A stretch of DNA of 64,000 nt from Mesostigma viride (taxonomy: Eukaryota > Streptophyta > Mesostigmatophyceae > Mesostigmatales > Mesostigmataceae), in NCBI GenBank assembly GCA_009746045.1, contig RPFO01000164.1, forward strand, positions 3,315,874-3,379,873. The letters are read 5' to 3'. The notes beneath the pieces were generated by a model. The model was not told the origin of the DNA. It saw nothing but the letters and a program-made list of their open reading frames with translations, and searched no databases. Below, in pieces: positions 12,881 through 58,744 of the stretch. Position numbers and translations under genes: made by a program. Every line of letters begins with the position of its first letter. Positions within the stretch are counted from its first letter, which is position 1.

Positions 12881-13760
12881 AATGGCCCTCCCCATGGATG
12901 ACTACTGATGCTGTATCGGGACCGCGTCAAGTTGCTGGGCAGCCTCCTCCCCGGCCAGCTGCGAGACGTCGATGTGGACCACCGTATCTCCCTCGCCTGG
13001 CACGCTTTACGCCGATACCGGGCCCTGTGGTGCAAGCCCTTGGGCAAGATAGAGAAACAGGACCCGTTTAAGGTCCTGGTCCTCCCTGTTCTTACGTACG
13101 GGGCCGAGACGTGGACCCTCACCGCCGACCTGGCCCGCAAGCTGGACGTACGGCGCGGTCACCAACATGCTGCGATCCATCTTCCGTGTAGGATACGCTG
13201 CTCATGTTCGCAATGAGGACCTGTCCCTCGGCATGCAATATATCACAAGCACCATTAAGTAGCGGCGCCTGCAGCTAGTAGGGTGCACTTAGCTCGCACC
13301 AACCACTGAGGTAGATACCGGCCTCACGTGGCCCCCCCGCGCGGGACTGCGCCCAGCTCAGCCTGGCCGGCACCTCCTTACGTGGGCCGGGCCCCGCACG
13401 TGATGCTTGACGCCGCAAGGCCCGCACCTTCAAAGAACAGCTCGTAGAGGATATGGGAGGCCTAGGCCTAGCTCCGTGATTTGGAACAAGATGATGGACA
13501 AGGCCAAGTGGGCCCAGGTAGTAGAGGACAACGAACCCTCCCCCGTGGGGAAGCGCCCGCGTGTGCAAACATACGGGAAGCACGCCAGACAGGTCCCCTA
13601 GGGTAGAGAGCTTAGACTAGTTGGTTTTTGACGTTGTAGATCTATAGATGTTGTAGATAGATTAGACCGGTAGGACTGTTTGCATCCATCCATCCATCCA
13701 TCCATCCATCCATCCATCCATCCATCCATCCATCCATCCATCCATTGATCAGCTCCGTGA
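12880..13760 (+). mobile_element. Decayed non-LTR (LINE) retrotransposon, 3' fragment 1
   Basis: The frame at 12908-13150 reads VKLLGSLLPG, HRISLAWHALRRYRALW, and VLPVLTYGAETWTLTADLAR. This is the stretch C-terminal to the palm in LINE reverse transcriptases, with the hallmark LLYGAETWTLT-type motif. After a frameshift near 13150 the similarity continues (LRSIFRVGYAAHVRNEDL; later KMMDKAKWAQVVEDNEPS) to about 13600. Several stops and shifts make it non-functional. The 3' end is a (CATC)n tail at 13683-13745, then TCCCCAACGGGAGCATGAG and an ATTA-rich tail. Related fragments lie at 37280-38340, 38480-39420 (minus) and 63640-64000. Confidence 0.8.
13683..13745 (+). repeat. (CATC)n tail of LINE fragment 1
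   Basis: About 15 uninterrupted CATC units follow the LINE 3' sequence. A short CCATCCATCCAG remnant sits at the same place behind the LINE fragment ending near 38335, so the tetranucleotide is probably the element's own 3' tail. Confidence 0.8.
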
Positions 13761-14031
13761 CTCCCCAACGGGAGCATGAGTCTAATTAATTAATTAATTC
13801 ATTCATTGGTTAATTAATTAATGGATTTTGTCGTAAGCATGCATTTAGCCAAGCTCTGCCTATCAGTATAATGGGACTCCGGGCATGGATGATGCATTAA
13901 GAATTTAGCCAAGATCTGCCTATGCAGAGAGTCACTCTCTGCAGAGAAGCCATGCCCTAGCTCTTGTATCGCCATGATGATCTTCCCCCTTACGTCCGCG
14001 CGCCCTACAGGTGCTGGAATACATAGTGGCA

Positions 14032-14195
14032 TATGTGCAGGTGCACTTTGTGCACCCAGCTTGAAGGCTTAGTTTACACCCTACCCTTGCAGGAAGTAGC
14101 TGAGATCGAATGTATGCCCCTTCTCAAGCCGTGTATGCCCCTTCTCAGGGATATGTGCCACATGTACCACCTACGGAGATATGTTATAATTTATT
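14032..14195 (+). repeat. Family-B dispersed repeat, copy 1
   Basis: Matches 26633-26805 in the same orientation. Shared blocks are GTGCAGGTGC, TTTACA(C/T)CCTACCCTTGCAGG, GCC(C/A)(C/A)TTCTCA and GTGC(C/T)ACATGTAC. It ends in an ATG(TT)-plus-AT-rich tail. No coding capacity; looks like a short non-autonomous element. Confidence 0.7.
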
Positions 14196-14204
14196 TTAAT
14201 TTAA

Positions 14205-14530
14205 TTTTACATGTAGAGCGATTAGATGACCTAGGCGGTGGGGCCGGAAACAGCTTGCACTTGATCAGGGCATGTGTTTCGAGCCTGACTGGCCGGGAGT
14301 GTCTAGTGGTGAGCACCATTGCTGCACGATCGATCGCTCTCCCACCATTTACGAGGAAATACCCGCAAATGGAAAACCACTGGAAAGGTCTAGGTAGTCA
14401 GTCATTACATTAGCCACGCCATGTTTTCAAACGTCCACGAACTGCACACGCTGCAAAGGCAAAAATCTGGAGGACAGCACTTTCAAACGTGCGGCGGGAA
14501 CCAAAAGCTCGCGTATGCCAGAAAACATCG
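14205..14530 (-). mobile_element. 3'-end fragment of the Penelope-like element
   Basis: The reverse complement matches 63128-63450, the tail of the complete element. It includes the CCACCATTTACGAGGAAATA block, the ACTGGCCGGGAGTGTCTAGT block and the GCGGGAACCAAAAGC end. 5' truncation is the usual outcome of target-primed reverse transcription, so this is best read as a truncated insertion. A second family-A copy begins directly after it. Confidence 0.8.
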
Positions 14531-14544
14531 ATATACCAAGGAGA

Positions 14545-14712
14545 CAACCAGCGCATAGATATCAAGGAGACAACCAGCGCAGGCCAGAAATCGGGAGAAT
14601 CCGGACCATGGTAGCTCGAGCCTGCCGTTATCTTGTCCGCGTGTTCGAGTCGTTCAGGATGATGAAGATGATTGGTGATGGAAATGTGTATCCTTGTGCA
14701 TTGAAATATGAT
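14545..14712 (+). repeat. Family-A repeat, copy with duplicated tip
   Basis: ATCAAGGAGACAACCAGCGC occurs at about 14562, and a near-identical tip (ACCAAGGAGACAACC) lies about 25 bp earlier. The order of blocks then follows the copy at 58745-58972. Confidence 0.8.
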
Positions 14713-15329
14713 TGATATACTTGCAAACATGCATGAAAGAATGATGTGAGACAATCTAGTGCAAGCTAGGGCGGGAGACCCGTGCAATTGACCCGATTGC
14801 ACGATACTATTGAAACTGCGTGTTCATGTTAGGCCGGCCGCCAGCCGGCCAGCCGGCCTAGCATGCACCATGCATGCATGCACTGATGCAGAGAAAGTCC
14901 CCGATGCATGTGGCCGGCGCCCGCTTGTGCAGGGGCAGTGAGAGGAGCCTGGGCGCCGGCGGCCTAGGCTCCCTCATTGTGTATATGCAGTATAGGGGTA
15001 CGTCAGGAGTTTCCTTTGTAACGGCCATGTGATGCAGTCTACCTGCTTTTAATTATGTAATTCATTCACGATTTCAAAAGAATGGGCAGCCCCCGCCCTA
15101 GCACTGTCAGGCTCATGAGAACTCCGAAACAAGTGCGCTTAGCAATTTCGCCCTGATACCGCCTGAACTCACCCGAGTGCTGCCACTGGTATGACATCGC
15201 ACCCATGCCCCTTCCCAACTAAAGCCAGAATACTGCGATTTCGGTTACTAAGAAAATTATGGCTTGAGCATGACCAGGCTTTTTTAGCCAGAAAGACACA
15301 CTTGTGTGGCCAGCGATGTCAATACAGCC
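14713..15329. other. Intergenic stretch 3' of NME7, nothing recognised
   Basis: Contains a short GGCCGGCC/CCAGCCGG-rich palindromic patch (14830-14860) and a CATGCATG patch. No gene, RNA or clear polyadenylation signal was identified. Confidence 0.45.
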
Positions 15330-24086
<8,757 letters not shown>

Positions 24087-25443
24087 TGACTACCTGGCCG
24101 TAACGGGATTATGACAAAAGCAGCGTTTGCACACCGGCAACTTAATAAAATCTACTTCCAGCACGAGAAGCCCTTCCAATCACCACTTGTTGCCCACAGC
24201 TCCTACCATTGTGTTTTGCAAATTGTCCCCCGGATAAATGCTGGTAGTTATCTTTTAATCGTTCCTAGTAATCTATTTTTGACCTCTAAGAAAAGTCGGG
24301 CACCGCTGATTTTACAGATATCGCTCGACTTGATTGTCTGCGCCATCAGTGGGCGACAGCCCACTCCATTCCCAAAAAGCTATTCATAAAAGAAGCCTGA
24401 ATCAGGTCAACGATCCCATGCAACCTCGGTGTATTCTACCTAAAGGCTCAAAGTAGTCTATCAATGGCGGTCTCTATCCTCCCTTATTTTCTTTCAGTTC
24501 GCGCATGTACATACTAAGGCTGACACACTGTAAGAGCTTCACCGTGCAACATCAAGAGCTAAAAAAAGACAGACCTCGCCTGGACCTCGAATGTGGAAAG
24601 GGGAAACGCAAGCATGAACCCCGCGATAGCGGTATCTTACCTTACAGTCGGTAACTGGTAGGACGGGATAATTACATACCTATGATACAGTACCAGTAAA
24701 GTAGTTAAGTACCAAGCCTCACAAATAGCAGGTTAAGGTTACTATTCGCTATTAGGCGATTGTATGTAAGACGTAGGCCATTATACCATGGGACACGGGT
24801 ATAGGCCTATAGGGGACGCCGGACTTGTTTGGACTGGGTGGCTGGGTGCACCGTGCAAATAACGCGGCTCAACAGGGCTCGATCTGGTTTTGGTAATTGG
24901 TGGCCGGCGGGGTTGGGAGCCTGTCGCGACGCATGCAAGTACCAATAATTGCAGGCCGCCAGGACCAGAGGCTGGGCGAGTGGGCTCCCTTGTTTCCTGC
25001 GCGGCCTTTTCAGTACCCGTTGAATCTTCAGACCAAGGCCGTTGTTGAGACCGGAAAAATCCTTGCTTTCTGGAGTAGCAGAAGTCACGCACTATAGATT
25101 CACAGTAGGAGCGTAGTGTGGTGGAATCCTACGAATCTGGCGCCAAATGTGGCACCATGCCTGCACCATGCCACTGTCAGCTGCGTGCGGAGCAGAGCCA
25201 AGAGACGCCCCCTCGAACATGCTTGCGGATGACGAGGGCAAGTAAGATGCACCACGTAAGTAAGATGCACCACGAATTCAACCGTCGACACCTGCACAAA
25301 GCCATCGCCGCTGCAGGAGTTTCAACTGCAGCAAAAAGGCACTGCAGCGCCGCGCAGATTGTACCTGGCTTTCTCGTGAGCAGGAGAATCGGCCGGCGTT
25401 GCACAGCGTCGCCATAACTGTTGCAATGCTGCGCGGGGGTACC
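24087..25443. promoter_or_regulatory. Divergent intergenic region between NME7 and OAT
   Basis: NME7 starts leftwards at about 24086 and OAT rightwards at about 25444 (or 25399), so both promoters must lie in these 1.36 kb. I see no clear TATA box or shared motif. The frames near 24780-25460 show no domain. Near 25245-25270 an AAGTAAGATGCACCACG unit is repeated twice. Confidence 0.5.
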
Positions 25444-36742
<11,299 letters not shown>

Positions 36743-36850
36743 ACCGGGGCCATCCTCCTATCATGATGATTGCCCAGAAGAAAATGTCTCTGTTTTCATC
36801 AAGGGTGTTCAAATCCGCACAAATTTGGTGCCCAACTATGATTACTTGGC

Positions 36851-36856
36851 AATAAA
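36851..36856 (+). promoter_or_regulatory. AATAAA polyadenylation signal of OAT
   Basis: AATAAA lies about 110 bp after the OAT stop and is followed by TGTTGT, a U/GU-rich downstream element. It is the canonical animal/protist-type signal. Confidence 0.6.
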
Positions 36857-36869
36857 GTGTTGTCTGACT

Positions 36870-36905
36870 TAGCCACGCGCTCCCGTTGGGGAGTCACGGA
36901 GTACA
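36870..36905 (+). repeat. Repeat-terminus motif (CTCCCGTTGGGGAGTCACGGAG)
   Basis: A near-palindromic motif that recurs at 13747-13775 (inverted), 59081-59105 and, in shortened forms, at 26760, 38370, 39690 and 59023. It sits at the ends of LINE fragments and family-B repeats. Confidence 0.6.
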
Positions 36906-36937
36906 AAACTACATATAATGCTTTCCACCCTGGCTGC

Positions 36938-37215
36938 AAGTAAGTACTTGCGTGTCATGCGCATGGGCATGCCACTGAGTACTATATGCTAACCTCATTA
37001 GAAAAATAATTACACGAAAGTTACAAATATCGATCTGCATCATGCCCCACCACAGCAAGAAGGGGGCACCATACACAGCAAGTACTAGGCGTGTCACATG
37101 CGCCGCATGGGCATGCATGCGCCACTGAGACGTACTTGACTATGCTAATATCTCATTAGAAAAATAATGACACGAGAGAACGTTACCAATATCGTCTGCA
37201 TCATGCCCCAACCAT
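36938..37215 (+). repeat. Two tandem copies of a ~140-bp repeat, with a third at 40451
   Basis: Shared blocks are GTCA(C)ATGCGC, ATGGGCATGC, CTCATTAGAAAAATAAT and CTGCATCATGCCCC. The first copy begins AAGTAAGTACTTGCGTGTCA. The third (40451-40513) begins the same way, directly after the (GTAA)n array. Confidence 0.75.
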
Positions 37216-37279
37216 GCATATAGACACTGTATAGAGGCCGGGATATGATCCCCAGCGAGCCCGGCTTGGACATCCTTAA

Positions 37280-38340
37280 CGACAGCGAATATGCCGCCGG
37301 CGGTACGTGGCCCTGGCTACCGCCTGTCTGACCTGATCGATTTATGCATGTGGATGATACCACCCTCATCGGGCGCCCCGAGCACGTACATTCAGACCTG
37401 GCTGGACTGTCGATCTGGGCTTGGAGGCGCGGGCGGTGGGGTTAATTGTAGATTAGTGTCAAAACTGAGGCGATGGTGATTGGGGCTACCAGTGCATGCC
37501 CCGTCGAAGCCCCGGCTGCTAGACGGGACGGAGGTCCCGTTCCGTGATCGCTTTAAACTGCTAGGGAGCATGCTCCCCGACACTGCCGACGATGTACCCG
37601 CATCGGCCTGACCTGGGCTAGGCTTCGTTCGCTCATGCAAAACCTACTGGCACTCGTTCGAAGGACCTGCAGGGTGAGCAAGCGAATGCTCTTCAAGTCC
37701 TGGTCCTCACGCGGTGCTCACCTATGGCGCCGAGGCATGGACGTATGCTCACGGACATGCTGGCCACACGGCTGAACGGCACGGTAATCAGGATGCTCCG
37801 ACAGGCCCTGAACGTCGGGTTCTCCACACATAGGTCTTTAGAGTCTTAATTGGTATCAGGGTATGCCTCGCGTTTCAGACGAGATCAGTTAGGCAGCGTA
37901 GGATAGCATTCGTAGGACATCTTGCTCGCACCAGTCAGGTAGACACCGACCTCGGTCTGCCCGGCCCACAGCATGGCTTGGCCAACCAGGGCGGCATATC
38001 ATGACCTTGCTTGCATGGCCCCAAGGACATTCCTAGAAAGATGGGTAAACCTGCCATGACCTATACCCAGAAGTTGCCGGCCGACCTGGTGGTCCCAGGT
38101 ACGTTTGAACACCGCATTCACTCCATCTCTCTCGCTTGGACTGCTATGCAGAACAAGAAGAGGTGGTAGACGATTGTCCAGGCTCACACGTCGGCCCCTG
38201 TGGACAAGCTAGCTCCCTCCCCCCAGAAGGAAGGGGCGCTTTGCTGAGTAGAGTAGTTAGGGTTTTCTAGAGTAGCGGCTTAGAGTTAGCTTACTTCGGT
38301 TTGGCGGCTTCGCCCCGACCTCCATCCATCCAGCAAGGGA
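37280..38340 (+). mobile_element. Decayed LINE retrotransposon, fragment 2
   Basis: Near 37345 the translation reads VDDTTLIGRPEH, a reverse transcriptase motif C (the YADD/VDD box). Downstream pieces in shifted frames correspond to the regions after the palm and to a C-terminal region (37900-38230) like that of fragment 1. It ends with TCCATCCATCCAG and the CTCCCAACGGAGTCATGTT motif plus an AT-rich tail (38395). Multiple stops; dead copy. Confidence 0.72.
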
Positions 38341-38479
38341 ATACACGCTACACAGTGATCTCCCAACGGAGTCATGTTATAATTTAATTTAATTTATAAT
38401 TTAATGATCCCCACCATCTGAGCTGTCCTCGACTGTAATGCAGCAGACGATCGAAGCGGCATAGTGTAGCGGCTATCCT

Positions 38480-39420
38480 CATGCAGGGCAATAACCTCCA
38501 CAGGTCGATCTGCGGACTGCGACCCTGTCTAGCATGCAATGGGCCGCGCGGGGCGCCCGTGGGGAGAAAACAGGATCATGCCCCTCATATGCATGACGGT
38601 GCTTATATCGCAGACAGCAGCCCATTTAGAACTCCTTGTCTATCAATTATCATGCGGGCGCGCGGAGTACAGCTTATAGACTTCCCAGAAGCCCTGCATC
38701 CTCAAGCAGTTGTGTCACGTAGGTCCGGGTACGTCGCGTCGCGTTGGTGCGGGGTGCACGCGCAAGTTTGCCAGTGGGTTGCGACGGGACAAGGGGACCC
38801 TGCCATATGAGTAGGTGTCTACCCGTGGTATAATTGGCCAGCCGTCCGAAGCCCGCCGGCCGGCAGGGCCCACATGCATGGTATTCAACTGGTGTGTGCG
38901 GGCAAGATGGCCGGCAAAGAGGAGGAGGCGCGGTGTCAGATGGTATAGTAGGCATGAAGAGGGATCGAGCTTGCAATAGATCGCCGTCGGCCCGGATGCG
39001 GCGCTCTTGGTAGCGGACGCCAAGGATGTGACGGAGCATTTGAGAGACGGTGCCGTCAATCAAGCTGCTTGCTCAGCGCCTGGTCCAGGGCTCACGCCTC
39101 ACATGCTGAGGATGAAGGGCCTTGAACAGAATGTGCTTGCGCCGCTCACTCAGGTAGTGACATGTCCAAAAACTGTCGATCGAGGTGGCGGAGGGCCACC
39201 CAGGCCTGGCCAATGCGGGTGTTGATATGTCGTCGGCCGTGGAGGGGAGCCAGCTGCCAAGTCCTGAGCATCAGAGATAGAAGCGAGTCGCGCCGGGGGG
39301 ACGGCGCTTCCGTCCAGTAAGAGGGACCGCAATGTAGGACAAGCGGCAAACAGGAAATGGCAAACAGTTGTCCAGGTTCATGAGCCTAAACCTGTAGCCA
39401 AGCTAGCCCGCATTGTCGGT
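38480..39420 (-). mobile_element. Decayed LINE retrotransposon, fragment 3
   Basis: Minus-strand translations contain HINTRIGQAWVALRHLDRQF (about 39270-39170), then MIDGTVSQMLRHILGVRYQE (39063 downwards), and RLLLFAGHLART in another frame. These are successive blocks of the LINE C-terminal region, as in fragments 1 and 4. The stretch 38780-38960 is the reverse complement of 63790-63950, so fragments 3 and 4 belong to one family. Confidence 0.75.
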
Positions 39421-39734
39421 AGATCGATTCCCACGGCTCCACCACCCGACCCACCGCACGTGGCCGCCCCGCCCATCAGTCCGTGCATGCGGCCGAATAC
39501 ACATGCAATGCGCTACATGGCCCCCCAAGGGAGGCATGGGCGGCCGGGGCCGCATGGAATGTGTGGTCAGTATGTACATGACCCCCCAACACAGGCATGT
39601 GTGAAAATTTGATTAAGCATCCTTGCAAGCCAGCTGTGCATTTATCAAACAGGGATGAAAGGTAAGTACCAAAAGTTGGTACCCCGTGACTCTCCCAACG
39701 GAGGCACGTCGGACTGAATGAACGAATCTGCCTT

Positions 39735-40456
<722 letters not shown>

Positions 40457-40513
40457 CTTGCGTGTCATGCGCAAAGGCATGCCACGGAGTACTATTATGC
40501 TAATCTCATTAGA

Positions 40514-42299
40514 GCCTTAATTAATAACTTAAGGTTGACCCACCGAAACCCTCGAACCCAACTTTTGTGAAAGACCATGTGAAAGACTTTATATCCCCTA
40601 AATGGGCAGAAATACTGCCGATGCATCGGCTGTAACTTCACAATTTTGCAAACCAGATGCCATCCAACCCACCCATATCCAATGGCTGTCCTTGGGGGCC
40701 AAGCATGTCCATGAGTTGCCCTTCGGGTTGGTATATCACAACCTTACATATATGCAGGGTAGGCCATGTATAACTGCCGTCAAAGTCAGGGGGGTCAAGA
40801 CGAGCGTTTTCATTTTTGGTAGAATGTGCATTTTGAATTATGTTGTAAGAGCTAGGCACCTACCACTTCAGGGATGATAAACAATTAGTTGCTGAACAGT
40901 TTGAGCCATTGGGGTCATCATTTGGGTGGGTATGCCAGCAGTTACACCCAGTACAGCCCATAGGGGTACCGTTGGTAAAAAGCAACCAAGGGGGTAGGAG
41001 TGGGCATACTACCTACTAATACCTACTAATATGGCCCCCAACCATGCCACACAATACATTTCCCTTCCACAATGATGGGGAAACATAACTGCATCATCAC
41101 ACTGCCCTTACATGGCACCTATGTGCAGGTGCCACCTTGTCCATGCACGTAGGTAACGTGGTACGGATACCCTACGTAAGGCATGCATTCTAGGAGGCAG
41201 CCACCAACAAACTAGTGATTTTAAGCCTATTTCAGCTTGCCCTAGCAAGGATAAACTAGGCCTAAGCTGCTATAGCTTGCCAGGTGATGGCCAGCACACC
41301 TGGTGGCACATGCTGACAATGGGAAGCTTCTACTCACCGGTTACATGCTTGATGATGCCACAGAGACCAGCCAACTGCCTCACACTCATGCAATATGTGT
41401 GTGGGAAATGTATAACAAACATATATGGAGGTATTCAAACCCATACAGCATCTAAAACTTATCACCATCACACTGTGGCAGGTCAACTGACTGAGGGAAG
41501 CATCTAAGAAGGGTGTTTTAGAAAGGGGCCAGGCCAGGGTCAAGAAAGAGCATGAATAATGCAAAAAGAATGTGCTACACAAGCTAGAACGTATATATAA
41601 ACGTCAAACATCGATAGGAAAACGATGCTGAAGCTTTACCAGGCATGGATGGCGTTACCTTGGCCCAGGCGGTGGCCGCAAAATGGCGCATTTCGGCACA
41701 CCAAAGTTGTGCAGCATGGTCGCTGGATTCGGCGATTTCTGGCCACCCTTGCACGTTTACGACTACTATGTATCATAAAAAGTACAAAGAAACCAATATA
41801 TCCTTTAAAATACGCCGGAAAGGTATTGCTGTCAACGTTTCTATCGTCCGGCCTGATCGCAGTTTTTTCCAGCAAGAACGCTGCCGACACCTATAAAATG
41901 GCATTCCCGCGGTCCAAAAATTGGCCTGTGTGATCTTTAGGACGTATAAAATCAATTTCCTAAGTTTGGTCAGAAAATTCGAACGAAAACGTAAATGCCA
42001 TGCGTGGGCGCAAGCCGCCATGGCCAGGTCGTCGTTTTCCGGAATGCACGTTGTACGTGAAAAAGTACCCTGACCCCTTGTACTTTGACCGGCCAGAACA
42101 CCTCTATAACTTTGTCAGAAGTATGCAAACCCTAGTACCATGCTGTGAGGAAAATTATAAACTTTCGATCTTCTCAGCTAAACTTTTCCTAATTCTCAAT
42201 AGTTTTCGCGGCATTTGGTCCCCCGAGAAGGGGCCGACGTGTCGGCTGTAACTCAGTTTTAGGCGGAAAATCGGCAGCCAGACCATTTAGGGGATATAC
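40514..42299. other. Unassigned intergenic DNA
   Basis: Frames of up to 102 codons occur (41625-41933, 42000-42251), but none shows a recognisable motif or convincing splice context. No RNA gene was seen. Confidence 0.4.
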
Positions 42300-42361
42300 A
42301 TGTTATCACCCTTTTCGCGACCGTCCCACCCCCGACGTTTTATGAGTGGGGGTGGGTGGGG

Positions 42362-43145
42362 GTCTGACACCCCCCCCCCCGGCCCCCCCTTCCCCCCCCC
42401 CCCCCGGCCCCCCTCCCCCCCCCCCCCCCCCCCTCGGGCCCGTTACCTTTGCCGCCCATTTTTTCCTGCCCAGGTTTTAGGGCCTAGGCTTTGCTGCCAA
42501 TGTTTCTCCCCCAAGACTTCCTGTCGGCCGCCAAGGTCATCACCTAACCTTGGTCGCAGTCGCCTGGCTGGTGAAAATGGACGATGATGATGTCGGACCT
42601 CCTTCGCCACCTAGTCCTGAGGAGGCCGACGGCGATTCGCAGGAATGTGAGTTGATGCTATGTCTTCAACACGTCATGGCGACATTCACAAGGAACTCGA
42701 GGATGCATGTGACACGCGAGATGCTGGCTACTTCCGGGTGAAGGTGACATTTGCATCGGCCGGCGAGGACGATGCAGCCGAGCTTGTGCTCGTGCATAGT
42801 GTAGTCAGTGGCACACCTTCCGGGCGGTCTTAATGTCCAAGCTCAAGCTTATGCCGGTCTCATATACATCACAATACAAGTTTGTTAAGTGAGACAAATT
42901 TTTATTTTTAAACCGCCAAGCCGTTCCCAAGAAGGTTCCGGCTGTTATAAATAGCTCCTGGGGGGGGGTGGGGTAGCCTTGTGTCCCCCCCCCCCCCCCC
43001 CTCCCCCTAGACCCCCCGGGGGTGGCAACGAATGGGGGGTGTGGGGGTGTGGGGGGGAGGGGGTCTGCATGACCCCCTTACCCCGGGGGGTTCCCGTGGC
43101 TGGGGGGGAGGGGGGGGGGGGGTTGCTAGACCCCCCCCCCTCTCA
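42362..43145. repeat. Poly-C and poly-G rich stretch
   Basis: C runs of 8-15 (42371-42433), then mixed DNA with a short acidic frame (42586-42741, MDDDDVGPPSPPSPEEADGD). After that come G and C runs at 42961-43145. G runs on both strands could form quadruplexes. Whether the acidic frame is an exon is unknown. Confidence 0.7.
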
Positions 43146-43758
43146 GGCGTTATCTTCGGGACTGTCGCAAATATGCTGTTGTTAGTGCAAGCGCTCGAAT
43201 GTAGGTCATATGTGCTTGCTTGTTCATGTGGTTCGATATAATTATGAACGCTTGGCTCGTTCTAGAGTCTGTTGTAGAAGCGCCTTTGGGGATCCGACCT
43301 TGCCCGACCTTGCACTAGAAGTTTGGTCCGCCCCCCATTAATTAATTGTCAGGTAGACTACGTCACGTGGGTACCAATAAACGAACCTACCGCCCCCCAT
43401 GGCCAGTGACAAACCGTGAATTCCCATTTGACAGTAGCAGAAAACGAGCCCCGGGCGTCTTGATCAGCAATAGATATCTCTGGAAACCAGGAACACGATC
43501 ATGTCAATTGACAACTCCTGCTGTTGTCGTCACCCCCCCGTCGTACTGAAACAGGAATTCGATGTTTTTCGTTGCTAAGGATAAACGAGTATTTGCAGCA
43601 CCCAAACATCAGTTGTCTTGAAAAGAGGTTTTGGGTGCAGTGGCGAGACATGGTGGACAGCCACATGAGGATACAGCGGCTGCCGTGGAGGCAGGGGCCC
43701 CAGTCTATCGTGCGTTTAGCTAACGAAACAGGCAGCACGTTCTGCAGATGTTACAGTA

Positions 43759-44396
43759 ATGGACACACGCATCATGCTTGAGAACGCGGACTCCCACCAA
43801 TACACCCGTGGCATTGGGAACCCTGGCTCGCGCCCAGCCAACAGGGTAGTAGACTCGGTGGGGAGGGTTGGAAAGGTTGACAAGGAAAGGCTTACTGCGC
43901 AAGGAGCGAAATCGCCACAATGGTCAGCTGGCAGGCGAGCACGAAATGCCCTCTGCCCCGTGCTATTGCCGGTTTTTTTACTCGTGCTAGGGGTGGCTGG
44001 GTGCATGGGCGTGATCTTTGCGGCACGACACGAGGCCGGTCTGAGCGAAGCGGATGCAACCAGGGACAGCCCAGGCGGCTCACTAAGGCAGCACCAGGAG
44101 GAGAACAGCCGATATTTTGACAACGGCAACACCCCTATGTCACTCCAAGTGTGCCCTAACTGGGCGCTCCTTGACTTCTATCATTGGGAGTCAGGCCTGG
44201 CCACCACGAGCTGCACGCGCCAGGCATGCGGGGCGGAGCTGTCGCAACCCCACACGCTGCCGCAGCAGCAACCCCCGCCATTGCCAGATCACGGCCCCCT
44301 TAACGTCAGAGCGGGGCCGGAGCAGCATGATGGCAGGACCACCAACGCAGCAGTATCGGCAGGTGGATCCATGATGCGTGTCAGTGTAGCACAAAG
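43759..44396 (+). CDS. Hypothetical exon with a transmembrane segment; possible 5' exon of NME7 copy 2
   Basis: An open frame from ATG 43759 has a hydrophobic segment at residues 64-89 (CPVLLPVFLLVLGVAGCMGV in its core), preceded by RRAR. This suggests a type II membrane anchor. The C-terminal half is Gln/Pro-rich and unrecognised. The frame ends at CAAAG|GTAGGT, a good splice donor at 44397. The two leftover bases AG plus the first base (G) of the NME7-copy exon at 45132 complete a codon in frame with TLAIVKPDA. Together with the downstream exons this gives 1,494 nt, exactly 498 codons. Alternatively it is an unrelated gene or a chance frame; phase agreement alone has a one-in-three chance. 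Confidence 0.35.
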
Positions 44397-44667
44397 GTAG
44401 GTTTGAATAGCTACGTTGTTCTGCTTGTCACGCCAGCATGGGAATGTCAGCACGGAGATGTCAGCAATAATTCAGTTTCATTGTGATGTCATCAACGAAT
44501 CATCATTACAGATTGCGCACAATATCTTAGTCAAAGCTAGCCAATGCTGGCCTCACAATCACGTTATGATGCAGCCTCCAGGCACTGCTGGCAACCTTAA
44601 GCTGCACTCGGGTGAACTCCCCATCGTGCGTGATGCGTCATGTGTGCTGGCAGCCGGCCTCTCGCCC

Positions 44668-45052
44668 TAGTGGCCTCTCACCCTAGTGGCCTCTCACCCT
44701 AGTGGCCTCTCGCCCTAGTGGCCTCTCACCCTAGTGGCCTCTCACCCCAGTGGCCTCTCGCCCCAGTGGCCTCTCACCCTAGTGGCCTCTCACCCTACTG
44801 GCCTCTCACCCTAGTGGCCTCTCGCCCTAGTGGCCTCTCGCCCTAGTGGCCTCTCACCCTAGTGGCCTCTTGCCCTAGTGGCCTCTCGCCCTAGTGGCCT
44901 CTCGCCCTAGTGGCCTCTCACCCTAGTGGCCTCTCGCCCTAGTGGCCTCTCGCCCTAGTGGCCTCTCACCCTAGTGGCCTCTCACCCTAGTGGCCTCTCG
45001 CCCTGGTGGCCTCTCACCCTAGTGGCCTCTCGCCCTAGTGGCCTCTCACCTT
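44668..45052 (+). repeat. 16-bp minisatellite (AGTGGCCTCTC[AG]CCCT)n
   Basis: About 24 units upstream of the first kinase exon of NME7 copy 2. If the upstream frame at 43759-44396 is spliced to it, the array is intronic. Variants alternate CACCCT and CGCCCT. Confidence 0.95.
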
Positions 45053-45131
45053 AAGGGCAACCCGGTTCTCCCCCCCCCCCCTTCTCCCTCCCCCTATCCC
45101 CCCCTTTCCCCCCCCCGCCCCTTTTTTCCAG

Positions 45132-58551
<13,420 letters not shown>

Positions 58552-58744
58552 CACCTCATACTGGCCATACAAATTTATGAGGCTGCGTGGCTAGCTCATG
58601 CTCAATCGTTACTTTGATTTCATTGAGCCCTTTATACAATATGGTGTGGAATAGAACCGCGCTGCATACCCCTGCAGTAGTGCTCGGGCCCAAAACTCGC
58701 TCTATAGCCACACCAATTTAGTACTGACTTTTTGGTAGCCCACC

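Noticed and set aside
41625-42251. Frames of 83-102 codons
   Set aside because: No recognisable motif, competing frames on both strands and no splice context. Left as unassigned DNA.
43716-44132. 138-codon minus-strand frame
   Set aside because: Antisense shadow of the 43759-44396 frame, with no domain or splice support of its own.
44668-45052. Telomere-like repeat (CCCTAGT)
   Set aside because: The unit is a 16-bp minisatellite containing CCCTAG, not a (CCCTAAA)n or (CCCTAA)n array.
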